A stretch of DNA of 64,000 nucleotides from AC-32 sp963719275 (GTDB taxonomy: Bacteria; Actinomycetota; Thermoleophilia; Gaiellales; Gaiellaceae): the NCBI GenBank assembly GCA_963719275.1, contig CAVRBT010000005.1:186001-250000 (forward strand), in the 5' to 3' direction. The notes under the pieces are model-generated. The model was not told the origin of the DNA. It saw only the letters and a program-made list of their open reading frames with translations, and searched no databases. Shown piece by piece: positions 43,079 through 50,919 of the stretch (the first letter of the stretch is position 1; every line of letters starts with the position of its first letter). A program made the translations under genes and the position numbers.

Positions 43079-43954
43079 ATGAAGAGACTTCTGCTGCTGC
43101 CGCTGCTCGTGCTCGCGCTGGGAGCGGCGAGCCCAGCGGGTGCCGACGACTTTGCGGCGTCAATTTCAGCGACGGGATTCCCGCCACTGATCACGATCCA
43201 GAACGGCGACCGCGTCGTGTGGAAGAACGACGACGCCGTCAACCGGCAGGTCGTCGCGGACAACAACTCCTGGAAGTCGCCCGTACTGAAACCCGGCCAG
43301 ACCTGGTCGCGGACCTTCCGAAACGGCGGGACCTTCACGTACCACGGCGCGTTCAAGGCCAACCAGCACGGCATGGTCGAGGTCGTCTCGACGCGCGTGG
43401 TCCTTATCCGCCCCACGGTGAGGTCGCTCCAGATCTTCCGCAGCGTCCGCCTCCAGGGGACGGTCTCGAAGCCCGGCGCCACCGGCGAGGAGGTCAGCAT
43501 CGAAGCGCGCCCGTTCGGCAAGCCGAGGTTCGAACAGGTCGCCCGAACGACGACCAAGAACGGCGTCTGGCGGGTGCTCGTGAAGCCGCGCCGCAACACG
43601 GTCTATCGCGCGGTCTGGCAGAACGTGCCGAGCGCCGAGCGGATCATCCACGTGAAGCCGCTCGTCCGCCTCAGGCAGGTCAACCGCAGGCTATTCACCG
43701 TTGGCGTGATCGCCGACACGACGCTCGTGCACCGCCTTGTGGTCATCCAGCGGCTGAACAAGCGCAATCACACCTGGCACTCCTTCAGGGCAATGAAGCT
43801 GAATCGCTTTACGGCCAAGAGGAGGTCGTACACCTCGCTCGCGAACTTCCGGGCTACCTACCCGCACGGGATGATCATCCGCGCGCTGATCACCAAGCGG
43901 CAGGCGCTGCCCTTGATGTACGGCGCGGCGTGGAGCCGCGCGCTTCGCGTCTGA
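43079..43954 (+). CDS. Secreted cupredoxin-like protein with degenerate copper site
   Basis: A 291-residue protein starting at the ATG after CAGGGGG. The signal peptide MKRLLLLPLLVLALGAASPA is cleaved near AGA-DD. Residues about 25-105 match the actinobacterial plastocyanin-like fold (ITIQNGDRVVWKNDD, TWSRTFRNGGTFTYHGAFKA, QHGMVEV). The type-1 copper Cys position is Gly90 and the first His is replaced, leaving only His97 and Met99, so ordinary blue-copper binding is unlikely. The remaining 180 residues are basic, beta-rich and without a known domain. It is probably an extracellular binding or structural protein. Confidence 0.8.
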   Translation: MKRLLLLPLLVLALGAASPAGADDFAASISATGFPPLITIQNGDRVVWKNDDAVNRQVVADNNSWKSPVLKPGQTWSRTFRNGGTFTYHGAFKANQHGMVEVVSTRVVLIRPTVRSLQIFRSVRLQGTVSKPGATGEEVSIEARPFGKPRFEQVARTTTKNGVWRVLVKPRRNTVYRAVWQNVPSAERIIHVKPLVRLRQVNRRLFTVGVIADTTLVHRLVVIQRLNKRNHTWHSFRAMKLNRFTAKRRSYTSLANFRATYPHGMIIRALITKRQALPLMYGAAWSRALRV

Positions 43955-43967
43955 TCGCTGTGTCCCC

Positions 43968-44001
43968 GCGGCCCTACCACGCGGACGTGTGGTGGGGCCG
44001 C
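43968..44001 (+). terminator. Hairpin terminator after the cupredoxin-like gene
   Basis: GCGGCCCTACCAC and GTGGTGGGGCCGC pair over 13 bp with one G-T wobble and an 8-nt loop, 13 bp after the stop codon. Confidence 0.65.
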
Positions 44002-44028
44002 TCGGACTACCTGACCGCGGCCAGCAGG

Positions 44029-44054
44029 CGCGGGCCGCGAGGCCGCGGCCCGCG
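44029..44054. terminator. Second hairpin in the same intergenic region
   Basis: CGCGGGCCGCG and CGCGGCCCGCG form an 11-bp perfect stem with an AGGC loop, 27 bp after the previous hairpin. It could be a back-up terminator or part of the leader of the small gene at 44125. Confidence 0.45.
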
Positions 44055-44124
44055 AACAGGCCGCCACCAGAATGGATTGCAACCCCCATGTCCCGCCGGT
44101 CCCGCCGTGGACACATTGGCAGGC

Positions 44125-44397
44125 ATGATCGAAGCGACGAACGCCCGCGCGAGTCGGCCGGTGCCGTTTTCGTGGCCCTCTCGTGACGCCGCGCGCTCGC
44201 GAAAGCGCGTGGCCAACAACTACATGCGTGACGGTCTCCGACAGCTGGATCAGGCCGACCTGATTCCCTTCTTCTGCGAATGCGACCGGCCGGACTGCTT
44301 CGCCGTCGTCTGGCTGACAGGAACGGCGTTCGACCGCACTCGGGCCGGGGGCTCCGCGCGCGCTCGCCTGACTGCACACCGCGCGCACGCGGCCTGA
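44125..44397 (+). CDS. Small Cys-motif protein (unknown function)
   Basis: A 90-residue protein with the motif FFCECDRPDCFAVVWLTGTA, which resembles small actinobacterial domains with a C-x-C-x4-C cluster (FxCECGxPDC type), perhaps a metal site. The N-terminal half has a conserved-looking helix RVANNYMRDGLRQLDQADLI. A GTG at 44107 is an alternative start. No partner domain is present. It precedes the DUF2568-like gene by 6 bp and may be co-transcribed with it. Confidence 0.6.
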   Translation: MIEATNARASRPVPFSWPSRDAARSRKRVANNYMRDGLRQLDQADLIPFFCECDRPDCFAVVWLTGTAFDRTRAGGSARARLTAHRAHAA

Positions 44398-44403
44398 GCT
44401 GCA

Positions 44404-44769
44404 GTGCCGTTCGTGGGGGTCACGCTGATATTGCGCGTCGTGATGGAGCTCGGGCTCGTCGCGGCCCTCGCCTTCTGGGGCGTTCACTCGGGCGGGACGG
44501 CGGCCGCGAAGATCGCGCTCGGGGTAGGGGCGCCCGTCCTCGCCTTCGCCGTCTGGGGAGCCGTTGATTTCCATCGCGCCGGCCGCCTCGCCGAGCTACT
44601 GCGCCTTCTCGAGGAGCTCTTCCTCACGGCACTCGCCGCCATTGCCTTGTACAGCGCGGGGGAGCACGATCTCGGCATCGGCCTCGCCGCGCTGTCCGTC
44701 GTCTACCACGCGCTTGTCTACGTGTCCGGTCAGCGGCTGCTCGCCGGCGCAGGTTCGAGCGTGCGCTAA
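44404..44769 (+). CDS. DUF2568-family membrane protein
   Basis: A 121-residue protein with four hydrophobic helices (LILRVVMELGLVAALAFWGV, APVLAFAVWGAVDFHRAGR, LFLTALAAIALYSAG, IGLAALSVVYHALVYVSG). The pattern, including ELGLVAALAFWGVHSGG, fits the DUF2568/YrdB family. Its function is unknown. The GTG start is 6 bp after the small Cys-motif gene. Confidence 0.75.
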   Translation: MPFVGVTLILRVVMELGLVAALAFWGVHSGGTAAAKIALGVGAPVLAFAVWGAVDFHRAGRLAELLRLLEELFLTALAAIALYSAGEHDLGIGLAALSVVYHALVYVSGQRLLAGAGSSVR

Positions 44770-44852
44770 CGACATGGGCAGCGCGATCCACTCCAGGGCG
44801 CTGCGGCTCGCAAAACGGAGCGCACCTCCTCTCTCCTTAGCATGACAACGTA

Positions 44853-44881
44853 GGAAAACCCCGCGATGTGCGGGGTTTTCC
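44853..44881. terminator. Bidirectional intrinsic terminator
   Basis: GGAAAACCCCGC and GCGGGGTTTTCC form a perfect 12-bp stem with a GATGT loop, with T-runs on both strands. On the minus strand it begins 3 bp after the RNase P RNA 3' end. On the plus strand it lies 83 bp after the DUF2568 gene. Confidence 0.85.
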
Positions 44882-44883
44882 CG

Positions 44884-45203
<320 letters not shown>

Positions 45204-45209
45204 ACGCAA

Positions 45210-45215
45210 ATTGTA
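45210..45215 (-). promoter_or_regulatory. -10 box of the RNase P RNA gene
   Basis: TACAAT on the minus strand, followed after 6 nt by the predicted first base of the RNA at about 45203. No good -35 hexamer is seen 16-18 nt upstream. Confidence 0.55.
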
Positions 45216-45273
45216 GCCGCGACCCCGCGAGGCGGTTCGTGTGAGACTGGCTCACCCCACCGAAGGAGGAGCC

Positions 45274-45750
45274 ATGAAGCGGCTAGTTGCGCTTGCCGTC
45301 TTCCTCGTCGCAGGTGCGGTCGCGGCGGGTGTCGCGTTCGCCGACCACGGTGGCGGCGGGCACGGCGGAAAGCATCACGGCAAGACGGTGTACGTGATCG
45401 AGCACGCGACCACCGACGCGGTCACGAACAACGACGGGCGGTCGACGGACTCGGTCGGCGACATCCTCACCTTCACGAACGACGTCTTCGACAAGAGCAA
45501 CTCGCACAAGGTCGGCAGCGACCAGGGCTACTGCGTGCGCATGGTCGTCGGCGAGTCGTGGGAGTGCGTCTGGACGACGCTGCTCCCGCGCGGCCAGCTG
45601 ACCGTCGAGGGGCCGTTCTACGACACGCGCGACAGCGTGCTGGCCATCACCGGCGGGACCGGCGCCTACGCGAACGCGCGCGGCTCGATGGAGCTGAAGT
45701 CACGCGCAGGCGGCACCGAGTTCGCCTTCATCTTCCACCTGATCGGCTGA
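45274..45750 (+). CDS. Secreted allene-oxide-cyclase/dirigent-barrel-like protein
   Basis: A 158-residue protein starting at the ATG after AAGGAGG. The signal peptide (MKRLVALAVFLVAGAVAAGV) ends at AFA-DH, followed by a His/Gly-rich linker DHGGGGHGGKHHGK that may bind metal. The mature domain has GDILTFTNDVFDKSNSHKVG, GYCVRMVVGESWECVW and VLAITGGTGAYANARGSMEL, the pattern of actinobacterial dirigent/allene oxide cyclase-like barrels. These bind hydrophobic ligands in plants; the bacterial role is unknown. Its end overlaps the convergent zinc-ribbon gene by 23 bp. Confidence 0.78.
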   Translation: MKRLVALAVFLVAGAVAAGVAFADHGGGGHGGKHHGKTVYVIEHATTDAVTNNDGRSTDSVGDILTFTNDVFDKSNSHKVGSDQGYCVRMVVGESWECVWTTLLPRGQLTVEGPFYDTRDSVLAITGGTGAYANARGSMELKSRAGGTEFAFIFHLIG

Positions 45751-45937
45751 CCGGCTCTACGGGCTCGGCGGCGGCCTCGCTGCCGAGCCCGCTGCCGCAC
45801 TCCGGGCAGAAGATGCCCGCGCCGTGCGGCAGCTGCATCACGAACTCGCCGCACACCAGGCACTCCATGCTGGCGCCCCGCAGGAGCGCGTGCAGCTCCT
45901 GCTCGAGCGTGCGGTTGAGGGGCGCGACGGGATTCAC
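45728..45937 (-). CDS. Small zinc-ribbon protein coupled to lexA
   Basis: A 69-residue protein with two CxxC knuckles (MECLVCGEFVMQLPHG and IFCPECGSGLG) that should bind one zinc ion. The N-terminal 20 residues form a charged helix. Its ATG overlaps the lexA stop codon (ATGA), so it is translated with lexA and should be SOS-regulated. The function is unknown; zinc ribbons of this size often bind nucleic acids or proteins. Confidence 0.78.
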   Translation of the reverse strand: MNPVAPLNRTLEQELHALLRGASMECLVCGEFVMQLPHGAGIFCPECGSGLGSEAAAEPVEPVSRSGGR

Positions 45938-46563
45938 AGCGAGCGGAACACTCCTGTCACGACGCCGAGGATCTGGACGTGGTCGGCGAAGATCGGGTCC
46001 ATCGACTCGTTCTCGGGCTGCAGCCGGATGCGGCCGTTCTCGCGGAAGAAGCGCTTCACCGTCGCCTCCTCGGCAGTCTCGTCCTCGCCGGCCAGCGCGA
46101 CTACGATCTCGCCGTCGCGCGCGGTCTGCTCGCGCCGCACGACCACGATGTCGCCCTCGAGGATCCCCGCGTCGACCATCGAGTCGCCCTTCACCCGCAG
46201 TAGGAACTCCTCGCCCCCGTGCGCGAGCGGCTCGGGCACCGCGACGTAGTCCTCGACGTTCTGGTCCGCCAGCAGCGGCCCGCCCGCTGCGATCTCGCCG
46301 ACCAGCGGGAGCCGGTGCACGTCGTCCGCGGCCACGGACGCGGGCTGCGGTTTCGGGTCGCGGCGCAGCTCGAGCGCGCGCGGCTTCGTCGGATCGCGCT
46401 TGATCAGCCCGACGCGCTCAAGGTTCGCGAGATGCGCGTGGACGGTCGAGGGCGAGGCGAGGCCTACCGCCTCCCCGATCTCGCGCACCGTCGGCGGGTA
46501 GCCGTGCTCGTCGACGTACTGCGTGAGGAAGTTCCAGATCTCCTGCTGTCTGCCGGTCAGCAT
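45934..46563 (-). CDS. lexA: LexA repressor
   Basis: A 209-residue SOS repressor. The winged HTH is in the first 65 residues (LTGRQQEIWNFLTQYVDEHG, PPTVREIGEAVGLASPSTVH). The self-cleavage site is Ala93-Gly94 in GEIAAGGPLL. The peptidase dyad is Ser128 (VKGDSMVDAG) and Lys170 (ATVKRFF). It represses DNA-damage genes until RecA filaments stimulate its autocleavage. The perfect SOS box CGAACATACGTTCG lies 29 bp upstream of the start, showing autoregulation. Confidence 0.96.
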   Translation of the reverse strand: MLTGRQQEIWNFLTQYVDEHGYPPTVREIGEAVGLASPSTVHAHLANLERVGLIKRDPTKPRALELRRDPKPQPASVAADDVHRLPLVGEIAAGGPLLADQNVEDYVAVPEPLAHGGEEFLLRVKGDSMVDAGILEGDIVVVRREQTARDGEIVVALAGEDETAEEATVKRFFRENGRIRLQPENESMDPIFADHVQILGVVTGVFRSL

Positions 46564-46591
46564 CGAGCCACCTCGAGGTCGCTTGCGGGAA

Positions 46592-46605
46592 CGAACATAC
46601 GTTCG
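46592..46605. promoter_or_regulatory. SOS box (LexA operator)
   Basis: CGAACATACGTTCG matches the Gram-positive/actinobacterial consensus CGAACRNRYGTTCG at every position. It lies 29 bp upstream of the lexA start and is the only copy I noticed in the window. Confidence 0.9.
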
Positions 46606-46653
46606 CCACCGAGGGTAGCCATCCTCCCGGACGGCGTCAAGCGAGGCGCGCGA

Positions 46654-47328
46654 CTAGGCCGCGAGCGCGGCAGGCGGCGCCGGATCCACCTCGGCGAGGC
46701 CGCGCATCGCGTAGCGGATCGACCACAGCATCAGCACGAGCATCGCCGGTGTGCCGGTCACGAACACGATCAGCAGGAAGCTCTCGAGGCTCCCCTGCAG
46801 CAGTGCCGCGAGCCGGATGCCGCTCCGCGCGAAGAAGTAGGCGCCCCACACGAGCGACTCGACGCCGAAGACGCGCTTGAACGGCTCGGTCTCGCGGAAC
46901 CAGCGCGGGAACGGGTACCAGGCACACGCGAGCGCGCCGGCAAGCGGCCGGTGGATCGCGACCGAGATGAAGAACGCGAGGCCCCAGGCGGCCGTTAGGA
47001 GCACCGGCTGCGCGAGATACACGGTCGTGCTGTGCGCGAGGAGCCCGACCACCGACTGCACCGCGACGAAGCCGAGCGAGAGCCGCACGAGCAAGCCGTC
47101 GCGGCCGGCGCGTCGCTCGAAGAGATAGATGGCCACCGAGACGACGCCTGCGGCAGCGATCCCGACGGGCAGCCCGCCCAGCTGCAGCCCGACGTAGAAG
47201 GCTCCCACCGGCAGAAAGCCCTCGCGCAGGAAGCCCGGGAGCCCCGTCCGCAGGATCCCGCGGAACGAGGGCTCGGTCAGGCTGCCTTCGTCTGAGCGCG
47301 CAGTTGCTTCAGCTGCTCCTCGCACCAT
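46654..47328 (-). CDS. Polytopic membrane protein (DUF3159/VC0807-like)
   Basis: A 224-residue protein with about six hydrophobic helices (FLPVGAFYVGLQLGGLPVGI, VVSVAIYLFERR, LGFVAVQSVVGLLAHSTTVY, LTAAWGLAFFISVAIHRPLA, LIVFVTGTPAMLVLMLWSI). The layout and FRETEPFKRVFG loop fit the VC0807/DUF3159 group of unknown function. I take the ATG complementary to 47326-47328, which has GGGGAG 4 nt upstream and overlaps PadR by 52 bp. A CTG at 47280 overlapping the PadR stop as CTGA would start just before the conserved TEPSF. It is probably the PadR-controlled target. Confidence 0.75.
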   Translation of the reverse strand: MVRGAAEATARSDEGSLTEPSFRGILRTGLPGFLREGFLPVGAFYVGLQLGGLPVGIAAAGVVSVAIYLFERRAGRDGLLVRLSLGFVAVQSVVGLLAHSTTVYLAQPVLLTAAWGLAFFISVAIHRPLAGALACAWYPFPRWFRETEPFKRVFGVESLVWGAYFFARSGIRLAALLQGSLESFLLIVFVTGTPAMLVLMLWSIRYAMRGLAEVDPAPPAALAA

Positions 47329-47813
47329 CGTGCTCCCCACTCGTTGAAGTCGATTCCCCAGCGCAGGACGAGGTCGACGAACGTCGGATCCGGTCCGCCG
47401 GGCAGCGCCTGGATCGCGCGCAGCACCTCCAGGTACTCCTCGTGCCCGTGCTTGCGGCCCTCGAGCAGCTGGAGTGCGTCCTCGACCGGCACCGCATCCG
47501 CGAAGAAGAGCCGCAGGAGCGACTCGTCCCGGAGCTCGATCGTCGTGATCTCGCTCTGCATCCAGTCGAGCAGCGCTTCGTGCCCGGCCGGAGTCAGCGA
47601 GTAGACGCGCCGGCTGCGACCGCCGTTCGGCCGGTCCTCGCCCTCGACCAGCCCCTCCTCTTCCAGCCGCTTCAGCTCGGGGTAGATCTGCCCGTAGCTC
47701 GCCGCCCAGAAGAAGCGCGTCGAGCGGTCGACGATGGTCTTGATGTCGTACCCGGAGCGCGGCCGCATCGCGAGGAGCCCAAGCAGCACCGGGGTGACCG
47801 CCGTCATCTTCAT
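47277..47813 (-). CDS. PadR-family transcriptional regulator
   Basis: A 178-residue regulator. The winged HTH reads TPVLLGLLAMRPRSGYDIKT, then AASYGQIYPELKRLEEEGLV and RRVYSLTPAGHEALLDW. The C-terminal half is a helical dimerisation domain (Vir_act_alpha_C-like). PadR proteins repress detoxification or membrane-transport genes until a ligand binds. Here the coupled downstream gene is a membrane protein. The promoter overlaps an ATAT-rich inverted repeat, indicating autoregulation, and the ATG is only 8 nt from the -10 box, so the message is probably leaderless. Confidence 0.9.
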   Translation of the reverse strand: MKMTAVTPVLLGLLAMRPRSGYDIKTIVDRSTRFFWAASYGQIYPELKRLEEEGLVEGEDRPNGGRSRRVYSLTPAGHEALLDWMQSEITTIELRDESLLRLFFADAVPVEDALQLLEGRKHGHEEYLEVLRAIQALPGGPDPTFVDLVLRWGIDFNEWGARWCEEQLKQLRAQTKAA

Positions 47814-47821
47814 ACCGCGGG

Positions 47822-47850
47822 AAGATATATCACGAAGTTATATTTGTCAA
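47822..47850 (-). promoter_or_regulatory. padR promoter with overlapping ATAT operator
   Basis: On the minus strand TTGACA (47850-47845) and TATCTT (47827-47822) are separated by exactly 17 bp. The spacer and -10 contain ATATAAC-TTC-GTGATAT, a near-perfect inverted repeat suited to a PadR dimer. The start codon begins 8 nt after the -10. Confidence 0.75.
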
Positions 47851-47861
47851 CCCGCAAACCC

Positions 47862-47888
47862 GCGGAGCCGGGCTTTGCCCGGCTCCGC
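47862..47888. terminator. 12-bp hairpin upstream of padR
   Basis: GCGGAGCCGGGC and GCCCGGCTCCGC pair perfectly around a TTT loop. It lies between the tRNA-Leu gene and the padR promoter, both on the minus strand, and probably isolates padR from tRNA transcription. Confidence 0.6.
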
Positions 47889-47912
47889 TCGTAACCGCTC
47901 ATCGAAGTCGAA

Positions 47913-47959
47913 TCCTCGGAAGTCGTCATGGCCCGCGAAGCGGGCCGGACTTCCGAGGA
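47913..47959 (-). terminator. Two-tier hairpin directly after tRNA-Leu
   Basis: TCCTCGGAAGTC (47913-47924) pairs with GACTTCCGAGGA (47948-47959) over 12 bp. Inside, GGCCCGC pairs with GCGGGCC around a GAA loop. It starts 4 nt beyond the tRNA 3' end and is the likely termination or 3'-trimming signal of the tRNA transcript. Confidence 0.6.
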
Positions 47960-47962
47960 GAG

Positions 47963-48048
<86 letters not shown>

Positions 48049-48115
48049 GCGCGGGCCATTGTAGCCACGCACTTCCGCCGCTGACCCAAACGGACACGGC
48101 TTCCGCCTGGGGCCC

Positions 48116-49570
48116 ATGAGCACTAAGGTACGCGCCGTGCGGGAGCTCTGCGAGGAGGCGGTCGCAGCTGCTCTCGACGCGGGGGCGTCCTACGCGGACG
48201 CGCGTGTGGTCGTCCGGCGCTCGCAGGTAGTCGGGACCCGCAACCGCCGCGTCGAGCGGCTGGAAGACAGCGAGACCGAGGGGATCGGCGTGCGCGTCCT
48301 CGTCCACGGCGCCTGGGGCTTCGCCGGCGAGCGGCAGCTCGACACAGGCGGCGCGGAGGAGGCGGCGCGCAAGGCGGTCGCGTTTGCGAAGGCCGCGCCG
48401 GGCGGGCACGTGCGCGCGCTTGCTCCCGTCGAGCCCGCCCGCGGGGAGTTCCGAACCGTCGTCGAGCGCGACCCGTTCTCCGTTCCGGTCGCGGACAAGG
48501 TCGAGCTCTGCCTGCGCGCCGAGGAGGCCCTGCAGCACGAGGACGTCAAGGTCACCTCCGCGTCGGTGCGCGCGCAGCGCGAGCACAAGCTCTTCGTCTC
48601 GTCCGACGGCGCCTCCACGGAGCAGGAGATCGTCGAGTGCGGCGGCGGCGTCGACGCGCTCGCGGCGCGAGAGGGCGTCACGCAGATCCGCAGCCACCCG
48701 AGCGCCCACGGCGGCTCGAGCGCGCAGGCGGGCTGGGAGTTCGTGGAGAAGCTCGGGCTCGAGCGCGAGGCGCCGCGCGTGGGCGAGCAGGCGGCGGCGC
48801 TCGTCCGCGCCGAACCGTGCCCGTCCGGGATCACGACCGTCGTGATCGACGCGGAGCAGATGGCCCTGCAGGTGCACGAGTCCGTCGGGCACCCCACCGA
48901 GCTCGACCGCGTCTACGGCAGCGAGGCGGCCTACGCCGGGACCAGTTTCCTGAAGCCGGACGACCTCGGCTCGCTGCGCTACGGCTCAGAGCACATGAAC
49001 ATCACCGCCGACTCCACCACCCTCGGTGGCCTCGGCTCCTTCGCCTTCGACGACGAGGGCGTGCCCGCCGGCCCCGAGCCGGTCGTGCGGGACGGGATCC
49101 TGAGCGGCTTCCTCACCTCGCGCGAGACCGCGGCGCGGATCGGCAGCGGCTCGGGCGGCTCGATGCGCGCCGACAGCTGGAGCCGCATGCCGCTCGTGCG
49201 CATGACGAACCTCCATCTGGAGGCCGGCGAGGGCTCGCTCGACGAGCTCATCGCCGGCGTCGACGAGGGCGTCTTCCTGCAGACCAACAAGAGCTGGTCG
49301 ATCGACGACAAGCGCCTCAACTTCCAGTTCGGCACCCAGATCGCCTGGGAGATCAAGGGCGGAAAGCTCGGGCGGATGCTGCGCGACGCGACCTACACGG
49401 GCCAGACTCCGGTCTTCTGGGGCTCGCTCGATGCGGTCGGGGGGCCCGAGGAGTGGAAGCTGCACGGGCTCACGAACTGCGGCAAGGGCCAGCCCGGGCA
49501 ACACGCGCACGTCTCGCACGGCGCCTCCCCTGCGCGGTTCCGCAACGTCCAGGTCGGCTTCAAGCAGTGA
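48116..49570 (+). CDS. tldD: TldD metalloprotease subunit
   Basis: A 484-residue protein with the TldD zinc motif HESVGHPTE (HExxxH, about residues 262-270). Other family landmarks are RNRRVERLEDSETEGIGVRV near the N-terminus, the central SGGSMRADSWSRMPLVRMTN, and a C-terminal HVSHGASPARFRNVQVG. TldD/TldE form a heteromeric cytoplasmic protease that processes peptides such as microcin B17 precursor and CcdA. The stop overlaps the tldE GTG (GTGA). The tRNA-Leu gene lies 68 bp upstream on the opposite strand. Confidence 0.95.
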   Translation: MSTKVRAVRELCEEAVAAALDAGASYADARVVVRRSQVVGTRNRRVERLEDSETEGIGVRVLVHGAWGFAGERQLDTGGAEEAARKAVAFAKAAPGGHVRALAPVEPARGEFRTVVERDPFSVPVADKVELCLRAEEALQHEDVKVTSASVRAQREHKLFVSSDGASTEQEIVECGGGVDALAAREGVTQIRSHPSAHGGSSAQAGWEFVEKLGLEREAPRVGEQAAALVRAEPCPSGITTVVIDAEQMALQVHESVGHPTELDRVYGSEAAYAGTSFLKPDDLGSLRYGSEHMNITADSTTLGGLGSFAFDDEGVPAGPEPVVRDGILSGFLTSRETAARIGSGSGGSMRADSWSRMPLVRMTNLHLEAGEGSLDELIAGVDEGVFLQTNKSWSIDDKRLNFQFGTQIAWEIKGGKLGRMLRDATYTGQTPVFWGSLDAVGGPEEWKLHGLTNCGKGQPGQHAHVSHGASPARFRNVQVGFKQ

Positions 49571-50919
49571 ACGCGCTCGAGCTGGCGGAACGGGCGCTCC
49601 GGGCGGCCGGCGGGGACGAGGCGCTTGTCGTCGTCCAGAGCGAGCGGTCCGGGATGGCGCGCTTCGCCGGCTCCGAGGTGCACCAGCCCACACTGGTCGA
49701 GAACGACGTCGTGGAGCTGCAGATCGTGCGGGACGGCCGGCTCGGGATTGCCTCCGCGAACCGCACCGACGACGACGGCCTGCGCTCGCTCGCCGCCCGC
49801 GCGGCCGAGGCCGCCGACTCCACGCCCGAGGATCCGGACTTCCCCGGCCTGGCCCCGGCCGCCGAACCTCCGACCGTGGAGGGCTACGACGAGGAGGCCG
49901 CTGCGCTCGGGGCCGAGGACCAGGCGCGACTCGCAGCCGCCGCGATCGACGCGTCCGAGCTCGACCTCTACGGCTTCTTCACGAGCGGCGTCACGGAGCT
50001 CGCGCTCGCCTCGACGACCGGCCTCTCGGTCTCGCAGGAGACGACCGACGTCGCCGTTCTCGCGCTCGCCGCCGTCGACGGCGCCTCCGGCTACGCGGAG
50101 CAGACAGGCTGGCGCGCGAGCGACGTCGACCCCGCAGGCGCGGCCTCGGCAGCGGTTGAGAAGGCGAAGCTCACACGCGGAGCGGTCGAGCTCGAGCCGG
50201 GCTCGTACCCGGCGGTGCTCGAGCCGCCGGCCTTCGCCGAGTTGCTGGCCTACTTCTCGTACGACGCCTTCAGCGCGCAGGGCCTGCTCGAGGAGCGGAG
50301 CTACGCGTTCGACAAGCTCGGCACGAAGGTCTTCGACGAGCGCTTCTCGCTCGCCGACGACGCGCTCGACCCGCGCGGGTTCCCGAAAGCCTTCGACTTC
50401 GAGGGCACGCCGAAGCAGCGCGTGACGCTGGTCGAGGACGGCGTGCTCAGCGGCGTCGCGTGGGACCGGGCGACCGCGAAGCGCGCGGGGCGCGAGACCA
50501 CCGGCAACGCACCGCCGAGCTCGTTGCGGCACTGGGGCCCGCTCACGTTTGCGCTCTCGGTGGCCGGCGGAGAGGCCGACACGCCCGCGCAGCTGGCGGA
50601 GGCCGTCGGCGACGGCATCTACGTCACCCGACTCCACTACCTGAGCATCGTCGATCCACGCGAAGGGATCGTCACCGGGATGACACGCGACGGGACCTTC
50701 CGCATCCGCGGCGGCCGGATCGCCGACCCGCTCGTGAACCTGCGCTTCACCGTCTCCGTGCCGCAACTGCTCGCCGAGCTCCCGGGCCTGACCCGCGAGC
50801 CGGTGCTGATCAACCAGAACGCGTACTACGACGAGCGCTACCCGACGGGGCTGCTCTCGCCGGCCGTGGCGACGGCGCGCTTCGACGTCACCGGCGTGGG
50901 CTCGGGCCCCGGAGTCTGA
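49567..50919 (+). CDS. tldE: TldE/PmbA protease subunit
   Basis: A 450-residue paralogue of TldD without the HExxxH motif, starting at a GTG overlapping the tldD stop. The family pattern is seen in SGVTELALASTTGLSVSQET, GSYPAVLEPPAFAELLAYFS, DFEGTPKQRVTLVEDGVLSG and the C-terminal GIYVTRLHYLSIVDPREGIV, where it complements TldD. Its last 32 bp overlap the convergent lipoprotein gene. Confidence 0.94.
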   Translation: MNALELAERALRAAGGDEALVVVQSERSGMARFAGSEVHQPTLVENDVVELQIVRDGRLGIASANRTDDDGLRSLAARAAEAADSTPEDPDFPGLAPAAEPPTVEGYDEEAAALGAEDQARLAAAAIDASELDLYGFFTSGVTELALASTTGLSVSQETTDVAVLALAAVDGASGYAEQTGWRASDVDPAGAASAAVEKAKLTRGAVELEPGSYPAVLEPPAFAELLAYFSYDAFSAQGLLEERSYAFDKLGTKVFDERFSLADDALDPRGFPKAFDFEGTPKQRVTLVEDGVLSGVAWDRATAKRAGRETTGNAPPSSLRHWGPLTFALSVAGGEADTPAQLAEAVGDGIYVTRLHYLSIVDPREGIVTGMTRDGTFRIRGGRIADPLVNLRFTVSVPQLLAELPGLTREPVLINQNAYYDERYPTGLLSPAVATARFDVTGVGSGPGV

